From: Cucumis sativus
Lineage: Eukaryota > Streptophyta > Magnoliopsida > Cucurbitales > Cucurbitaceae
DNA length: 64,000 nt
NCBI RefSeq assembly: GCF_000004075.3
Contig: NC_026656.2
Location: 21,090,607 to 21,154,606 of the forward strand
Reading direction: 5' to 3'
The translations under genes were made by a program, and so were the position numbers. Each line of letters starts with the position of its first letter. Positions within the stretch are counted from its first letter, which is position 1. Below, piece by piece: positions 61,861 through 64,000 of this stretch. The notes below the pieces were generated by a model. The model was not told the origin of the DNA and searched no databases. It saw only the letters and a list, made by a program, of their open reading frames with translations.

Positions 61861-64000
61861 AGTCTGACAGCTAGTGGGCAAAACTTGAATTATTGATCTT
61901 TCTCTTCTTTTCGTTTTTTAGCAAGATATTTTTTTAAACCTAAGTTTGAACTCTACCATATATGAAATTCGAACATAAATAACATCCATGTCACGGTAAT
62001 ATATCGTGTATAGAATTAAAATGTTCTACTTTTTTACCTAGTTCGATCGTAACTTCACTCATTTTAAGTTTAAAATAAGAATAGAACATATTCTTTCCAC
62101 CTTCGAGACTTTCGCAAGTTGTCACTACGTGTCTTTTTATATATGTTATATGGTTGCACAAAAATAAGCACTTGACACGATTTTTACATTGATTTTTCTC
62201 TTTAGTTTTCAAGGTCTCGTGCTCTTCTCTCTAATAATGTCCATAGTTTGATATGTTTGCAATTCACTAGTTCTCAACTTAAGTTCTTTCATCTGCTCGT
62301 TGTATGTGAGGGCAATAATTTGTACCAAAAATACATAAGCTAAAAAACTAATTGACCTAAATCAATTTTGTAGGACATTTAAAATTTGCAAGTTGAAAGA
62401 TAGTTGTGACATGATACCAATACAATAAATTATATCTAAAATTATATAAAAAGAAGTACTAGCATGTGTACATTCATTATAGATCCCCTAAAACAAGCTC
62501 CAAAAGGAGTCACAATTAGGGTTTTTTCTCTCAAAATACTCAATATATATATACCTCCTAAATTGCACAACAAGAGCAAATGGACATAGTAAATTTATAA
62601 TATTGTAACATCCAAGTATCAATTAAAATTTATGGTAACGAGGACTTATAAATAAATCTTACTTAAAACATCAAATTAGTTATACTAATATGACCATGAT
62701 GTTGTAACCAACTCGCATACTTTCTTTTACCACTAGTACTCTTTTATTCTATGTTTGAAAACCATTTAAGTTTTTGTTACTAGTCTATAAAAATAAATCT
62801 TATAAATGTTTGTGATAATTTTTTTTGTTATCTACTTTTTATAAATATTTTGGAAAGGCACTTTTTATAAATATTTTCAAAAACCAAGTCAAATTTTAAA
62901 ATTAATTAAAAAAAAAAGTAGTTTTAAAAATGTTGTTTTTGAAACAAGACTAATACTCTATTAACAACTCAATAAAATATTTATCGTGCATCGTGGGAAC
63001 AAACAACTTCATTACAAACATGAGGTATAAAAGACATACTTGTAATTTGAAAGTGTTGTATCCAATCAACGATCTCATATAAAACGACATAAATGGAGTG
63101 TTTTGAGACTAAAAGTTAACAATATTATTGAAAATAAAAAAATGTTGAACAATGTGTCCAATTGATAACAAAACAAAAAATGAATTTACTAAAAGTGAAA
63201 AAGGATAAAAAGAAAATAGAAATTTAAAAACTGCCCAAACAAAATGAGTTTAAAATTATCTAAGTTCAAAAGGTGGAGTTGATATACACAAACACCCCAG
63301 GGTTGAATTGTCATGAGATTGTTATCAGTAATCACACTAACTAAAGGTTGAATAATACGATTCAATGGCTATCTTTGAAAGTCCCATTTGAAGTAAAATC
63401 GTCAAAACTCACCGCAACGATCTTCAAGACTATCCCATTAGAGTTCCAAAGAACCAAACCCACATCCCTAAAATTTAGGGTATTGTATTTAAAAAGATGC
63501 AAACCCAAATAACAAACGAAATAGTTACAAACGACCTCTTAGATTTCATTTTGGTATTGCAATTGGCCTGACTGTTCTAAAGAAAGAAAAATTTGGAAAT
63601 ACTGAAGCAGTTTGAAGAAAAATGTGGAAAGCCACCGGAAGTTGCCGCCCCGTCGAAAGATTTTCCGGTCGATTTCCTTTTCCTTTGTATTACGCTTTAG
63701 GGTTCCTTTTGCTAAGGGTCAATTCCGACATTTCATTGGCCAATTTGTTCAAAAAATTTGATCTTGAAAATTGTCCAATACTCTTTTTAATCCTCTTGTC
63801 ATATTCCCAATAGTTTGTACAGTTGTAAGAAGTACAGAGACAAGAAACAAAGCAAAATCACGTAGTCATGGGCACGAAGACCGCTTTGCTCTCAGTCAAT
63901 ATTCCACCATAAATTATTACTTCACTCCTAAACCTTACTCAAGAAGCTATCCACCCATACCCATCAGCTTATATATTTAAAATCTTAATGTTCTCATTCT
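61861..64000. other. AT-rich intergenic region at the window end
   Basis: No coding region is supported. The sequence is AT-rich with A and T runs (62,908-62,917, 62,938). The last 400 bases are slightly less AT-rich and could be the promoter of a gene beyond the window. Nothing was recognised. Confidence 0.4.

Noticed and set aside
62000-64000. Several open frames of 60-75 codons near the right end
   Set aside because: AT-rich, without family matches, codon bias or splice context; chance frames.

Overview
This window is nuclear DNA of a core eudicot plant. It is strongly AT-rich, has GT-AG introns, a nuclear tRNA, PLS-class PPR and DUF247 genes, and an HY5 bZIP gene. The protein sequences and the style of the repeats suggest a cucurbit such as Cucumis, but that is an inference and was not tested.

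Left third (1-15,044): a higher-order tandem array of PR-1 (CAP superfamily) genes, all on the minus strand. A composite unit of about 6.87 kb (an alpha half and a diverged beta half, each with one PR-1 copy) occurs twice, followed by part of a third unit. Only the rightmost copy (13,748-14,251) is open from end to end. The other four carry mostly one-base deletions. The unit also carries two passengers: the tail of a LINE and a scrap of a TBL (trichome-birefringence-like) gene. From 15 to 21.5 kb there are transposon remains: a CACTA-type end, a retroelement-like scrap, and a candidate 2.9 kb Mutator-like element.

Middle (21.8-38.2 kb): a DUF247 gene (-), a three-exon conserved membrane-protein gene (-), HY5 (+, four exons), a BT1-type adenine-nucleotide carrier (-, three exons, convergent with HY5) and an EG45/plant natriuretic peptide-like secreted protein (+).

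Right (42-61.5 kb): an intronless DYW-class PPR gene (+), an intronless sugar-phosphate/phosphate translocator-like gene (-), tRNA-Gly(UCC) (-), a second DUF247 gene (+), an intronless protein with an RRM-like C-terminus (-), and a UAP56-type DECD-box RNA helicase (-, eleven coding exons, one intron with a GC donor). The stretches between them are AT-rich with simple repeats and no convincing genes.

The genes do not form one pathway; this is an ordinary plant chromosome arm with one defence-gene array. I did not find a clearly new biological system. The observations most worth checking are the PR-1 array with its deletion-biased breaks, the candidate Mutator-like element, the GC-donor intron, and the very small terminal coding exons.
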